Shown here in pieces: positions 20,634 through 30,166 of a stretch of DNA of 64,000 bases. Numbering within the stretch: the stretch's first letter is position 1; each line of letters starts with the position of its first letter. The position numbers and the translations under genes were made by a program. This DNA is from Entomobacter blattae (GTDB taxonomy: Bacteria; Pseudomonadota; Alphaproteobacteria; Acetobacterales; Acetobacteraceae). Location: NCBI RefSeq assembly GCF_014672835.1, contig NZ_CP060244.1:212501-276500 (forward strand). Direction: 5' to 3'. A model generated the notes under the pieces. That model made no database searches. It was not told the origin of the DNA and was given only the letters and a program-made list of their open reading frames with translations.

Positions 20634-22172
20634 ATGCCCAACCGTGCCCCCAATTTTTTAGTGATCATTGCCGACCAGCTCACGACATCTGTTCTTCCCA
20701 CAATTATGGGCGGGCATGAAAACTCCGTTGTTATTGCCCCTACCCTTCTTCATATGGCTCGTAACGGGACTTCCTTCTGTAATGCCTATACCAACAGCCC
20801 CTTATGTGGCCCCTCTCGTGGCGTGCTGATGACGGGCTTACTCCCCTCTCATAGCGGGATTTATGATAATGCCAGCGAATGGCCCGCCGCCTTGCCAACT
20901 TTTGGACACAGGTTGAGGATTGCTGGCTATCAAACCATTTTATCGGGGAAAATGCATTTTGTTGGCCCCGAACAACTGCACGGCTTTGAGGAAAGACTCA
21001 ATACAGATATTTACCCTGCCGATTTTACATGGGTGCCGAACTGGCTGGAACCAGACTATAGGCCCAACTGGTATCATTCCATGGATTCTATCCAGAATGC
21101 CGGAACCGTTTTACGGAGTAACCAAATTGACTATGATGAGGAGGTAGCCTTTCTCACCCGGCGAAAACTGTTTGATCTAGCACGCAAACGCAATGGTTAT
21201 GATCCTTTCTGCCTAATTGTATCGTTCACTCACCCCCATGATCCCTATAATATAGAACCCCAATGGTGGAACCTGTATAAGGATACCAATATTCCGTTAC
21301 CCCGCGTTTCATGGCCCCAAAACCCCCATCCTTCGCTTGTTCGAATAGCCCATACCTGTGGCATGACAGGAAGGGATTTTACCCAAGACCAAATCCAACA
21401 TACACGTCGGGCTTATCTGGGCTCTATTTCCTATATTGATCATCAAATCAAACAATTACTTCATACGTTAGAGGAAACTGACCTCGCCAAAAACACCATC
21501 GTTGTTTTTACCAGTGACCATGGCGATATGCTGGGCGAACATGGTTTATGGTATAAAATGTCGTTCCTGGAAGGGTCTACACGGGTGCCGCTTATTTTCT
21601 ACAACCCCCATTTTATACCCACCCAACAAGTTCCTCATGCGGTTTCTCTTATAGATCTTGGGCAAACCCTATGCGATTTTGCGGGCACTCCCGATATTTC
21701 TACGGAATGGCAAGGAAAAAGCCTGAAACCTCATATCGATAAAAAAGGCGGGCACGATGAGGTCTATGGTGAATATTTGGGTGAAGTGACTTTAGCCCCC
21801 ACCACCATGATCCGTAAGCAAGAATGGAAATATATCCATACCCCCGGTGATCCAGACCTCTTATATAATCTGGTTCATGATCCTTACGAGCAAACAAATC
21901 TTGCAGAACAGAAGGCTTACCACCAAATTACCGAGCACTTTCTGCAGGAATCCAAAAAGCGGTGGAATTATGACGCCCTTTATAAGGATGTTATCAAAAG
22001 CCAGAAACAACGCGCACTTGTTCACAAGGCCCTTATGAGTAGGACCTATCAACCCTGGGATTATGAAAAGCCTGGCCAGGCCCACCAAGTCTATATTAGA
22101 AACCACACCCCCCTTGAAGACCTTGAAGCCAAAGCCCGCCTCTTACCAAACAATGAGGAAAAGCTATTATGA
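20634..22172 (+). CDS. betC: Choline-sulfatase-like type I sulfatase
   Basis: Hydrolyses a sulfate ester, by family most likely choline-O-sulfate to choline and sulfate. From ATG at 20634 the protein has about 512 residues, the usual BetC length. The sulfatase signature LCGPSRGVLMTG carries Cys58, which would be matured to formylglycine. Other BetC-like blocks are IADQL at the start, GKMHFVGPEQLHGFEERL near 110, FTSDHGDMLGEHG near 290 and the C-terminal YQPWDYEKPG. No signal peptide is present, so it is cytoplasmic and needs an importer. A TTG at 20601 would add 11 residues; I prefer 20634, although its ribosome site is weak. No bet choline-oxidation genes are nearby. Confidence 0.87.
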   Translation: MPNRAPNFLVIIADQLTTSVLPTIMGGHENSVVIAPTLLHMARNGTSFCNAYTNSPLCGPSRGVLMTGLLPSHSGIYDNASEWPAALPTFGHRLRIAGYQTILSGKMHFVGPEQLHGFEERLNTDIYPADFTWVPNWLEPDYRPNWYHSMDSIQNAGTVLRSNQIDYDEEVAFLTRRKLFDLARKRNGYDPFCLIVSFTHPHDPYNIEPQWWNLYKDTNIPLPRVSWPQNPHPSLVRIAHTCGMTGRDFTQDQIQHTRRAYLGSISYIDHQIKQLLHTLEETDLAKNTIVVFTSDHGDMLGEHGLWYKMSFLEGSTRVPLIFYNPHFIPTQQVPHAVSLIDLGQTLCDFAGTPDISTEWQGKSLKPHIDKKGGHDEVYGEYLGEVTLAPTTMIRKQEWKYIHTPGDPDLLYNLVHDPYEQTNLAEQKAYHQITEHFLQESKKRWNYDALYKDVIKSQKQRALVHKALMSRTYQPWDYEKPGQAHQVYIRNHTPLEDLEAKARLLPNNEEKLL

Positions 22173-22498
22173 TCGTTATTCTTGAAAAAAACTTTCCCTC
22201 TTGCCTAATCACTTCCCCATCATTCTCCCATCTTACGCTGTTACACTTAGAGAAAGAGGCTTATGACCCTCAGTCTATGCCTCGAATGTATAAAAAATAA
22301 TTTCATATGACATTACCGCATTTATGATGCGCATGGGGTTCCATACCCATGCCCGTATAAACGCTCTCTTAAGCCATCGTCCTCCTATAAACCCCCGAGA
22401 AACAAGCCAGCACCATGTAGGCTCCTTATGTGGAGAACGCCCTTGGTATCGACTTTACGAAGAAAACACGATGATAAGGGTCAACAGGGAAAAGTTTT
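22173..22498. other. Spacer between sulfatase and MFS genes
   Basis: A 326-base spacer without a gene I can support. It contains a small hairpin, GCATGGG...CCCATGC at about 22331-22352, lacking a T-run. A short open frame from 22324 overlaps the MFS start and has no recognisable features. Confidence 0.4.
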
Positions 22499-23731
22499 AT
22501 GAATTATTCTTCTAAAAAATATTCTTCATGGGTTTCGGCAGTACCGCACTATGAAAAACTGCTTTCAAGATCACACTCGATTCTTACAGCACTGCAACGC
22601 AACAAAAAAGCCTTATGGCTGATAGCAAGTGTAAGTGCTGCTGATTGCGCAGCCCACAGCATGAATGTCTTAGGGCCATTTGCGGTAGAAGCTATTCTTA
22701 CGCATGCTCATCTTAATACATTTCAGGCTGGACTATGGATGACAACTGAAATGCTCTCCTATGGGTTGGCCATGGTTTGTGCCGCCCATTATGCTGTTCA
22801 TATCAACTTACGGATGATAGCGCTCATAGCGTCAATCATGGTGATTCTGGCGCAGAGTATTTCTGGTGTAACTGATACATATGCCCTCCTTATCGGCTTA
22901 AGAGTTCTATCAGGCACCGGATTAGGGCTGTTAAATGCCATTGTGAATATCAGTGCTGCCCGAACAGATAAACCAGCCCGCACCCTCTCCATTGTGATGT
23001 GCGCTCAAACGGTGGTTTACACCCTGTCCAGTCTTATTTTCCCTATAACAGCTGCCTCTTTCGGGCAGATAGGCACATTTGGAACCTTGGCAGCCCTTGT
23101 TATGGGGTTTCTTCCTTTTATGCTCGCTCTTCCCAACAGGGCGGCCTTACAAAACCATTCATCTGTCAGGGCACATCCTTCCCAAAATTATGGCAAGACC
23201 GTAAAAACACTGACTTGTATTGCTGTTATTTTCTATACGGGCGGAAGCCTTGCATCTTGGACATTTACCGAACATGTTGCCCTCTCTGTGGGATTAAGCC
23301 AAACCCAGTTTGGTACACTTTCCTCCCTTTCCAATATTTTAAGTTTGGCTGTTTGTATACTGTCCTCCTACATGGGAGAAAAACCTTTTACAGGAAAATT
23401 CATCATTATTGCTATTCTTGTTACGGGGATTGCCTGTGTTTTCCAATGCGCTCCATTAGGAAAAGTAAGTTTCTCTGCTGCCTTTATCGTCAATTACCTG
23501 CTGTGGTTCTTTATTTACCCCCAGCTCATAGGCCTTGCCGGCAAGCTGGATCCCAGTGGAAAACTTGCTTCTCTCGCCAGTGGTTCGTGGATGTTTACCC
23601 AAGCCACAGCCACAACACTGGCAGGGTTTGCAGGTTATCATCAGCTCTTCTTGTTGGTTGGTACAAGTGGCTTGGTGGCTTGTAGTTTTTCAGCTATTCT
23701 TGTGCATAAAACTCTTACCTATACTCGTTAA
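22499..23731 (+). CDS. MFS transporter downstream of the sulfatase
   Basis: A 410-residue inner-membrane protein with about 12 hydrophobic segments and typical MFS spacing. The segment GLRVLSGTGLGLLNAI near 140 resembles the motif C region. It does not match a substrate-specific subfamily I can name. It follows the sulfatase gene in the same direction and precedes an outer-membrane porin gene by 26 bases. The simplest inference is that it imports the sulfatase substrate or exports a product. An N-terminal extension of about 35 polar residues precedes the first span. Confidence 0.8.
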   Translation: MNYSSKKYSSWVSAVPHYEKLLSRSHSILTALQRNKKALWLIASVSAADCAAHSMNVLGPFAVEAILTHAHLNTFQAGLWMTTEMLSYGLAMVCAAHYAVHINLRMIALIASIMVILAQSISGVTDTYALLIGLRVLSGTGLGLLNAIVNISAARTDKPARTLSIVMCAQTVVYTLSSLIFPITAASFGQIGTFGTLAALVMGFLPFMLALPNRAALQNHSSVRAHPSQNYGKTVKTLTCIAVIFYTGGSLASWTFTEHVALSVGLSQTQFGTLSSLSNILSLAVCILSSYMGEKPFTGKFIIIAILVTGIACVFQCAPLGKVSFSAAFIVNYLLWFFIYPQLIGLAGKLDPSGKLASLASGSWMFTQATATTLAGFAGYHQLFLLVGTSGLVACSFSAILVHKTLTYTR

Positions 23732-23757
23732 TTGTCCCTAAAAGCTTCAAGACCTCT

Positions 23758-25332
23758 ATGAATATATTCAATGATAATAAATTTTTTCTAAGAAACGCTT
23801 TTATCCTGTATATAGGTCTTTATAGGTGGGCACTGTTTATAGTGATAGGGAATTTTTTTTACCATACAGCCTATGCGAAAATTCCCTTATTAGTCTCCAA
23901 TACGGCAGGCCTTTATGGAAGGATGGATATTGGGGGGGCCCTATTCTTTCTGCCTAATAGTAATTTTAGTGCAGGCTCCTATACCATTCACCCCTCTGGC
24001 CAGACGACCAAGCACAAAAATGTTTTTTATGGAGAGCTCTATATGGCTCCTCATCTCATCGGTTCCTGGATAACGCCTTGGGGATTTAGAGCCTTTGGAA
24101 CCCTATCAGCTGTTGGGTCCGGTACATTTGGGCAAGGAGATGCTGAAGTTATTTCACAAACACCCGGAACCCCCCACGCCATAACCCTAGAAGAGGCCAA
24201 TATTGGTGCGGAAATACCCCTTTCTGAAGATAAAATTACCCAAAAACTCTCTGTTGAAGGAGGACGCCAACGTTTTATCATTGATGATGGTTTTTTGGTA
24301 GGAAAAGGAACTTACAGCGCAGGCGCTCTAGGAGCGTGGTGGTATGCTCCACGGTTTGCATTTGCAGGGCCTGGGCGCATCAGTTTTGAGGATCGTTTTT
24401 TGCGTTCTGATATTTTTATACTCGAAAATAACAGCAACAACGATGCCACCTTTGACTATGATCAACCAAAAACAAAATTTGAAGGATTTGATATTAGTTG
24501 GTTTCAGACCGACGCAAAAAATGGGGAAACCTACGAAGATCGAAAAGCCTATATAACTTTATCTTACATCCATGTTAGGCAAGCAGACCATTCAGCCCAT
24601 TACAACTATAGTATTCGCGCGAACAGGCAGGGTATGCATGTGCTTTCCTTAAGCTGGGGGGGAAGCGTATTTGCTTCTGACCTTTGGGCACCATCTAAGG
24701 ACTTTACATTTTTTGGAAATGTTGTGGCAGAAGAAAACGCCAAGGGACATAATGGGTATGAAGGCACCGAAGCTTATGGTTTTTATGCCGAACCAGGGTT
24801 TACATTCTCAGATATCCTATGGGAACCGCATTTATTTTATCGTTATACCCATTTGGGGGGAGCAAAAAACCAAGAGGGAAGCGTTAAACGCAACTACGAT
24901 CCTTTCTTTCTGTTTAATGGCAGCCGTTCTAATTATGGTGGCTACTGGCCAGGGGAAATTGTTGGCATGTACCTTGCCCCCTTATCCAATATTGCCATTC
25001 ACCAGATAGACCTTACCGCCACCCCTCCATGGCACCTTCTTCATAACCAGGACAAGCTAACATTTGGCCTTCACTTCTATTCCCTTTCCTTAATTCATCC
25101 TGGAGGGTTAGGTTTTGCCGCAGAAAGCCCAAAACATATTTCTGATGAAATAGACCTCTCAGCAGAATATGTCTTTGATCCAAGTTTTTCTGGAGCTCTC
25201 ACAGGGGGGATCGCCTCATCTGGTTCAGCTGCCAGTCGTTTGGTCAATAGTAGCCTCCCTCAAGGGGTAAAGCCCATCCATATCAGCCATTATAGTGGTA
25301 TTATAGAAATGTTTTTTTATAAAAGTTTTTAA
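23758..25332 (+). CDS. Outer-membrane beta-barrel porin (alginate-export-like)
   Basis: A 524-residue protein with an uncleaved-looking hydrophobic stretch and signal region (about 12-42, ending TAYAK) followed by alternating aromatic beta-strand pattern and a C-terminal phenylalanine, as expected of an outer-membrane barrel. The sequences GRQRFIIDDGFLVGKG near 165, ARFAFAGPGRISFEDRF-like strands near 200 and SWFQTDAKN match the alginate-export (AlgE-like) porin domain. Such barrels are used for various substrates, so alginate is not implied. It closes a likely sulfatase-transporter-porin operon. It is AT-richer than most neighbours by eye. Confidence 0.8.
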   Translation: MNIFNDNKFFLRNAFILYIGLYRWALFIVIGNFFYHTAYAKIPLLVSNTAGLYGRMDIGGALFFLPNSNFSAGSYTIHPSGQTTKHKNVFYGELYMAPHLIGSWITPWGFRAFGTLSAVGSGTFGQGDAEVISQTPGTPHAITLEEANIGAEIPLSEDKITQKLSVEGGRQRFIIDDGFLVGKGTYSAGALGAWWYAPRFAFAGPGRISFEDRFLRSDIFILENNSNNDATFDYDQPKTKFEGFDISWFQTDAKNGETYEDRKAYITLSYIHVRQADHSAHYNYSIRANRQGMHVLSLSWGGSVFASDLWAPSKDFTFFGNVVAEENAKGHNGYEGTEAYGFYAEPGFTFSDILWEPHLFYRYTHLGGAKNQEGSVKRNYDPFFLFNGSRSNYGGYWPGEIVGMYLAPLSNIAIHQIDLTATPPWHLLHNQDKLTFGLHFYSLSLIHPGGLGFAAESPKHISDEIDLSAEYVFDPSFSGALTGGIASSGSAASRLVNSSLPQGVKPIHISHYSGIIEMFFYKSF

Positions 25333-25760
25333 CTATACCCATAATAAAATCATAAAAAATGCCTTAATGACCATGAAAAAGAAGGGTTACACCATAAATC
25401 ATAAGCTTCTTAAAATCATTGCTTAAGATATTCAGAGACCCTTCGGTAAAAAATTAAAAAACACTGCCTGAATACCCATTTTTCCACATCTTGCCTTCTT
25501 CTTCCTCATGATTCCCAAATCCCTTAACCCTTTTCCCTCACAATAGATTTTTTCGAAATAGACTGCTTTTTAAGAGAAAATTTCTTGTTAAGAAACACTT
25601 TCATGGACAACAGGTGTTTCGTGGTTTTTATACCCAAACGCCTCAACCAAAAATCTCCACCTGAATCTATGCAACTCTTTGTTTATGAATCCGTTTTCAA
25701 TAAACCAACAGCCATTATTTCCTTCTTAAACCTTTTAATATTTAACTTGAAAATGACTTT

Positions 25761-25785
25761 ACCACCCAGAAATGGGTGGTTTTTT
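25761..25785 (+). terminator. Rho-independent terminator
   Basis: ACCACCC (25761-25767), a six-base loop, GGGTGGT (25774-25780) and then five more T. It is a classic intrinsic terminator on the plus strand, although 430 bases downstream of the porin gene. Confidence 0.7.
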
Positions 25786-25915
25786 ATAATAAGTTTCATG
25801 ATTTATTTCTACCTATTATGGGTAAAAATAGCCCCCTATTACTTTTTTAAAGAAGCCTGTTCCAAAAAATGGCCCATAAGTCTTTCTCCCATGGGTCTTT
25901 CCTTAGAAGAATGAA

Positions 25916-25958
25916 GGAAGCTATTAACAGTACTAAATTAGTCCTGTTAATAGCTTCC
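25916..25958. repeat. 43-bp near-perfect palindrome
   Basis: GGAAGCTATTAACAG (25916-25930) pairs exactly with CTGTTAATAGCTTCC (25944-25958). The middle adds ACTAA-A-TTAGT after one T/C mismatch. No long T-run follows on either strand. It may be a terminator, an operator or a remnant of a small mobile repeat. Confidence 0.65.
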
Positions 25959-26100
25959 CTTTATAACAACGATAAGATCCATCTAATGGATTGAAGAAAA
26001 ACAATAGGTTATAGGTTAACCATACTAAAAAAGTAAGGTTTGATAAAAAGTGGCGAATAAAAATAATAACTGATCAACAGTTATAACCGATTCTAACAAA

Positions 26101-26132
26101 AAACCGCACCTATAAAACAGGTGCGGTTTTTT
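26101..26132 (-). terminator. Terminator of the OprP-type porin gene
   Basis: An 11-bp perfect stem, AAACCGCACCT (26101-26111) with AGGTGCGGTTT (26119-26129), lies about 65 bases beyond the minus-strand porin stop. A T-run follows on both strands, so it can act in both directions. Confidence 0.85.
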
Positions 26133-26195
26133 GCGAGCTCATCCATAAACTGTTTTTCTCAATCTCCTCAACAACTTAGGGTTCCTGATAGAATT

Positions 26196-27953
26196 TTAAA
26201 AAGCTGACTGAACCCGCATCACCACTGAATCTAATGAACGCCCATTCAGATTAATGGGATTTCCATCAGAATAACTAGCATGAATATGGCTATAATCCAG
26301 CATCACCCGAAAGTGGCGATTCAAAGACCAGTTCAAGCCAAGGCTGACGATATCTTGCTTACCACCTTGCACTCCGCCCTTATCAATCTTATCGTTAAGG
26401 TCAACAACGCTCCACCGAGCTTGGGCTTCCAAAGCGCCCAAGTTTCCATGTGTCGGATTAAAATCCTCTTCCACTCCTGGAGCGCGAAATGCTGCAGAGC
26501 GGATATCATAGGCACGAGGTTTTCCAAAAATCGTATAACCTGCGGAAACATAGTAGCCTTGAAAATTCAAATTTGGGAGGCTCCCTTGCTCACCCTTACC
26601 ATCACGATTAACACCAATATGAATATATTCCGCCTTAAGCAACGCTCTATCCCAGCGCACAGCAAATTCAGGCCCAGCTTCCCATATTTGCGAGACATCC
26701 TTAAGAGTTCCGGTCGTCACAAGGCGATCAGATGTTAAACGAGATTCCGGCCTTGCCCCCAGAGAATAAAGGCGGCCACCGGAGTTTTTATCAACCTGAA
26801 AAGCACTTGAAGCTGATAGACCCAAATGCATATCCCAATCCTTACTAGCAATAGGCCGCCCTGCCACACGAAAAACACCCCCCGTCTGATTTTCGACAGT
26901 GGAAGGATCATTCGTGTTACGACCAAAGGAATGCCCGGTTAAATAAGCTCCTATATACCATTGATCCCCATAGGTAATCCCACCAACACTAAAACGGGCA
27001 TCGCCTGCAGCAATATTACGGGCAATCTCAGAAATCTCTGGCCGCTCCAGGAACTGGAATTCATTAGAGCTTTCAGAATCTTCCAATGTCACACGAGGCT
27101 GAAAATAACCGATCGTCAGAATGGTATTTTCCAAGCCACCATATTGTAAGTTTCCTTCATAAAGGGTTACTTTCCCGTCAGGGCTCCCCCCATATTCTGG
27201 CGTCACATTGGCAGCAAACGTATCATAGCGGAAGGTGAAGGGAATACGGAGCCTACGGGCATTTTGCGTAAAACTTTTAAAATCTCCCTTTTTCTCTCCC
27301 TCTCGCGGAGCAGTGCTAAGAAAACCTCCAAAATCCTCATGAAAAGCTAACCCAATGGCTAAACTGTAATGCCCATCATCGGAGGCAATAGTCGGGCGCC
27401 CTCCTGGGAAACCAATGGTTATTCCGCCAATATGGACACTTTCATCCTTAACACTGGCTGTTTGTATTAGCGGCATATCAGGTGACCAAAATGAAGCCCC
27501 ACGATCTGGCGGAGGACGATCAAGATGTTCTACCACCATTGGCTTTTTGCTTTTTTTGCCGTGAGCAGACACTGGCTCATCACGCTTCTCTGCTGTAGCA
27601 AGCATAACCGGCCGAGGTCCCGCCGCAACTTGAGGGTGAGAGGCCTGACCCTCTACAGACTCAGCTGGCTTGGCAGTCGCTACCTGGGTAGAAGAGGTTG
27701 AAGTATGGGCATATTTTGTACGATTATGAGACGAAGACCCACTCTTTTGGGCCATCTTGGCATTAACATGTGCGAGCTCCTTTTTGAGCGAAGAAATCTG
27801 AGCTGTCATGGCCTGTGCCATTGCCAGCATCTGTTTTTTCAAGGCAATAATCTCATCATGCTCTGAAGAAGGAGGCGCTGCATAAGCTGCTGTGGAACAT
27901 AAAATGGAACCAATAAAGGAAGCTGTAATTTTTCTGGAATCAATCCATTGCAT
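26196..27953 (-). CDS. oprP: Phosphate-selective porin (OprP/OprO family)
   Basis: Outer-membrane channel for phosphate or polyphosphate uptake. The 585-residue protein has a signal peptide ending AAYAA near residue 26 and an N-terminal coiled coil (about 33-70, EIIALKKQMLAMAQAM...) that is usual in OprO/P proteins and probably trimerises. A Ser/Thr/Ala-rich linker and a long beta barrel ending in phenylalanine (VMRVQSAF) follow. Barrel blocks such as DFGGFLST, FTFRYDTFAANVTPEYGG and LDYSHIHASYSDGNPINLNGRSL are typical. It is divergent from the pst operon, and a Pho-box-like site on the minus strand faces it, so expression under phosphate starvation is expected. Confidence 0.9.
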   Translation of the reverse strand: MQWIDSRKITASFIGSILCSTAAYAAPPSSEHDEIIALKKQMLAMAQAMTAQISSLKKELAHVNAKMAQKSGSSSHNRTKYAHTSTSSTQVATAKPAESVEGQASHPQVAAGPRPVMLATAEKRDEPVSAHGKKSKKPMVVEHLDRPPPDRGASFWSPDMPLIQTASVKDESVHIGGITIGFPGGRPTIASDDGHYSLAIGLAFHEDFGGFLSTAPREGEKKGDFKSFTQNARRLRIPFTFRYDTFAANVTPEYGGSPDGKVTLYEGNLQYGGLENTILTIGYFQPRVTLEDSESSNEFQFLERPEISEIARNIAAGDARFSVGGITYGDQWYIGAYLTGHSFGRNTNDPSTVENQTGGVFRVAGRPIASKDWDMHLGLSASSAFQVDKNSGGRLYSLGARPESRLTSDRLVTTGTLKDVSQIWEAGPEFAVRWDRALLKAEYIHIGVNRDGKGEQGSLPNLNFQGYYVSAGYTIFGKPRAYDIRSAAFRAPGVEEDFNPTHGNLGALEAQARWSVVDLNDKIDKGGVQGGKQDIVSLGLNWSLNRHFRVMLDYSHIHASYSDGNPINLNGRSLDSVVMRVQSAF

Positions 27954-28036
27954 AAGAGCAGTAACCTTCTTGCTTGTAAAACTGCTCTTTCATTACCAAT
28001 TCAGCGGCCAAAAAGTGTTTCAATACGATGAAGCTT

Positions 28037-28055
28037 CTGTGAAAGTTTTGTTAAA
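28037..28055 (-). promoter_or_regulatory. Pho-box-like site facing the porin gene
   Basis: Read on the minus strand, TTTAACAAAACTTTCACAG resembles two PhoB half-sites (CTGTCAT-like) spaced by an A-rich gap. It lies 84 bases before the porin start. PhoB and PhoR are encoded downstream of the divergent operon. Confidence 0.5.
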
Positions 28056-28076
28056 CTCAGTATGTAATATGACTCT

Positions 28077-28095
28077 TTGTCATAAAAACTTAACA
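28077..28095 (+). promoter_or_regulatory. Pho-box-like site facing pstS
   Basis: TTGTCATAAAAACTTAACA matches the Pho-box layout of a good first half-site (TTGTCAT), an A-rich spacer and a weaker second half-site (CTTAACA). It ends 70 bases before the pstS start. Confidence 0.6.
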
Positions 28096-28165
28096 AAAAT
28101 GAGATGGAAAAATTACGCCTCCACTCTTAAAGTTTTGCCAATACCAACGGTTTTAAGGCTTTATT

Positions 28166-29203
28166 ATGCGCCACTTTTTCTTATCTGTTCCCGTTATGGG
28201 GTTTACCTTTTTGGCCCTCTCCTTTTCTGCCCATGCCCAACAAGACACAACCATTACCGGGGTGGGCTCAAGTTTTGCAGCGCCTATCTATCAAAGATGG
28301 GCCGCATCCTCTCAATCACAAACACATATAAAACTCAATTATCAGGCCCTAGGCTCCAGCGCCGGACAAAACCAGATCATGAATCATACAGTGGATTTTG
28401 GCGCTTCAGACGTGCCCCTTCCCCCTAACAAGCTGGAATATAACCACCTGCTCCAATTTCCAACCATTTTAGGCGGAATCGTGCCTGTAGTGAATATTCC
28501 CAATCTTAAGTCCGGTGAACTGCACCTAACAGGAGAAATTCTGGCCAATATCTTCCTGGGACAGATTACGTATTGGGATGACCCAACCATACAAAATATA
28601 AACCCTCATCTTAAAATGCCCCATCTGGAAGTTGCCCCCGTTCATCGAGCTGATGGTTCGGGAACAACCTTTATCTTTACCTCTTATCTGGCGCGGCATT
28701 CCAAAGAGTGGGTAAAAAATGCCGGAGCAGGAACTTCCATCACCTGGCCTAGTGGCACGGGAGCCAAAGGAAATAACGGTGTAGCCTCAGTTGTAAAAAA
28801 TACCGAAGGTAGTATTGGCTATGTTGAATATGCCTATGCCCATGAAAATGCCTTAACGACACCAGCCTTAAAAAACCGTACCGGGCGGTTTATAGAACCT
28901 AACGAAAACAGTTTTGCAAAAGCAGCGAGTTCAGCCCACTGGGAAAAGGCCCAGAATTACGAGGTAGACCTGTTGGATACTGAAGGCGAAGAAGCATGGC
29001 CTATCCTTTCCGGCACCTATGTTTTACTCTCCAAAGAGAATAAAAATAATCTGCCAGTCGTTCAGTTTTTTTCCTGGGCATTTGACCACGGCAACCCAAC
29101 AGCGCAGTCTCTTTTTTATATCCCACTCCCTAACACCGTTAAAAACACTATACGCACCACGGTTTGGAACCATGCTGTTTCGCCTTCTTCATCTACACCA
29201 TAG
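28166..29203 (+). CDS. pstS: Phosphate ABC transporter substrate-binding protein
   Basis: Periplasmic protein that binds phosphate and delivers it to PstCA. The 345-residue precursor has a Sec signal ending SAHAQ near residue 24. The mature N-terminus, ITGVGSSFAAPIYQRW, and the phosphate-binding loops VHRADGSGTTFIFTSYL near 160 are diagnostic. AAGG lies about 8 bases before the ATG. It is the first gene of pstS-pstC-pstA-pstB-phoU-phoB-phoR, which runs with tiny gaps or overlaps, so all seven are probably co-regulated by phosphate. Confidence 0.97.
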   Translation: MRHFFLSVPVMGFTFLALSFSAHAQQDTTITGVGSSFAAPIYQRWAASSQSQTHIKLNYQALGSSAGQNQIMNHTVDFGASDVPLPPNKLEYNHLLQFPTILGGIVPVVNIPNLKSGELHLTGEILANIFLGQITYWDDPTIQNINPHLKMPHLEVAPVHRADGSGTTFIFTSYLARHSKEWVKNAGAGTSITWPSGTGAKGNNGVASVVKNTEGSIGYVEYAYAHENALTTPALKNRTGRFIEPNENSFAKAASSAHWEKAQNYEVDLLDTEGEEAWPILSGTYVLLSKENKNNLPVVQFFSWAFDHGNPTAQSLFYIPLPNTVKNTIRTTVWNHAVSPSSSTP

Positions 29204-29239
29204 CTTTGAAAGACCAGAAATAAAAGCAGGCCAAATCGT

Positions 29240-30163
29240 ATGAATTTTTCTAAAAAACATCTTTCCTCCACCGTTTTTTCCTGTCTGGTATGGGGTGCGG
29301 GGCTTTTTGTGTTGGTGCTCCAGCTCGCTATTATGACGGAAATGTTTCTAGGAGGGTGGAAAGCTTTCTCTACATTTGGCTTTCATTTTCTTATCGATAG
29401 AAGCTGGAACCCCGTTAAGCAGGTTTTTGGCGCTGCAGCGCCCTTATTTGGCACCCTTATGACATCGATCATTGCCCTTGTCATTGCCCTTCCCTTTGCT
29501 TTTGGGTGTGCCTTTTGGCTTAGCCAGCTGGCACCCCCTAAAATGAAAAAAATTGTTGGCCATGCTATCCAACTCTTAGCAGCTATTCCTTCTATTATCT
29601 TTGGCATGTGGGGGTTTTTTATTGTGGTGCCCTTCATGGCCCGTGTTGTACAGCCTTATGGAAAAACCTTCTTTAAAGATATCCCCCCTCTTGAGTGGCT
29701 TGTCCAAGGACCGCCCTTCGGAACAGGGTTGCTCACCGCAGGCATTATCCTTGCAATTATGATTACCCCCTTTATCTGCGCTATCCTGCAAGATGCTTTT
29801 GCCAACACCCCAACAAACCTGATCGAAAGTGCCTACAGCCTAGGCGCAACAAAATGGGAAATCGTGCGCCATATTATCCTACCCTGGTCATTTCGGCCCC
29901 TTATTGGGGGAATTATCCTAGGATTGGGCCGAGCTTTGGGAGAGACAATGGCCGTTACATTTGTTATTGGCAATGCGAACCGGATTGGCTGGTCTCTCTT
30001 TTCTCCCAGTAATACAATAGCCTCACTTATTGCCCTTGAATTTCCTGAAAGCCCAGCAGGGAGCTTAAAGCTTTCTGCTCTCTTAGCCTTAGGGTTTATT
30101 CTTATGGTGATCTCTTTTTTCACCTTAAGCTATTCACGGTTCTTACTCAAAAGGTTCTCTTAA
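29240..30163 (+). CDS. pstC: Phosphate ABC transporter permease PstC
   Basis: One of two inner-membrane channel subunits for high-affinity phosphate import. The 307-residue protein has about six spans and the permease loop ESAYSLGATKWEIVRHIILP near 195-214 that docks on PstB, with LGRALGETMAVTFVIGN shortly after, the block specific to PstC. The gene follows pstS by 36 bases and is separated from pstA by three. Confidence 0.96.
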   Translation: MNFSKKHLSSTVFSCLVWGAGLFVLVLQLAIMTEMFLGGWKAFSTFGFHFLIDRSWNPVKQVFGAAAPLFGTLMTSIIALVIALPFAFGCAFWLSQLAPPKMKKIVGHAIQLLAAIPSIIFGMWGFFIVVPFMARVVQPYGKTFFKDIPPLEWLVQGPPFGTGLLTAGIILAIMITPFICAILQDAFANTPTNLIESAYSLGATKWEIVRHIILPWSFRPLIGGIILGLGRALGETMAVTFVIGNANRIGWSLFSPSNTIASLIALEFPESPAGSLKLSALLALGFILMVISFFTLSYSRFLLKRFS

Positions 30164-30166
30164 ATT

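Larger units (their letters stand above)
25333..26195. other. Gene-poor spacer with several hairpins
   Basis: An 863-base AT-rich stretch between convergent porin genes. An open frame at 25585-25914 starts with TTG, has no recognisable domain, and is overlapped by a terminator hairpin, so I do not call it a gene. The stretch contains hairpins at 25761-25785, 25872-25898 (GGCCCAT...ATGGGTC), 25916-25958 and 26101-26132. Confidence 0.5.

Noticed and set aside
22324-22515. 63-codon open frame before the MFS gene
   Set aside because: It overlaps the MFS start, has no recognisable features and no good ribosome site. It may be decayed coding sequence but I cannot support it.
25585-25914. 109-codon open frame in the spacer after the porin gene
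   Set aside because: It starts with TTG, has no ribosome site or recognisable domain, and a terminator hairpin lies inside it.
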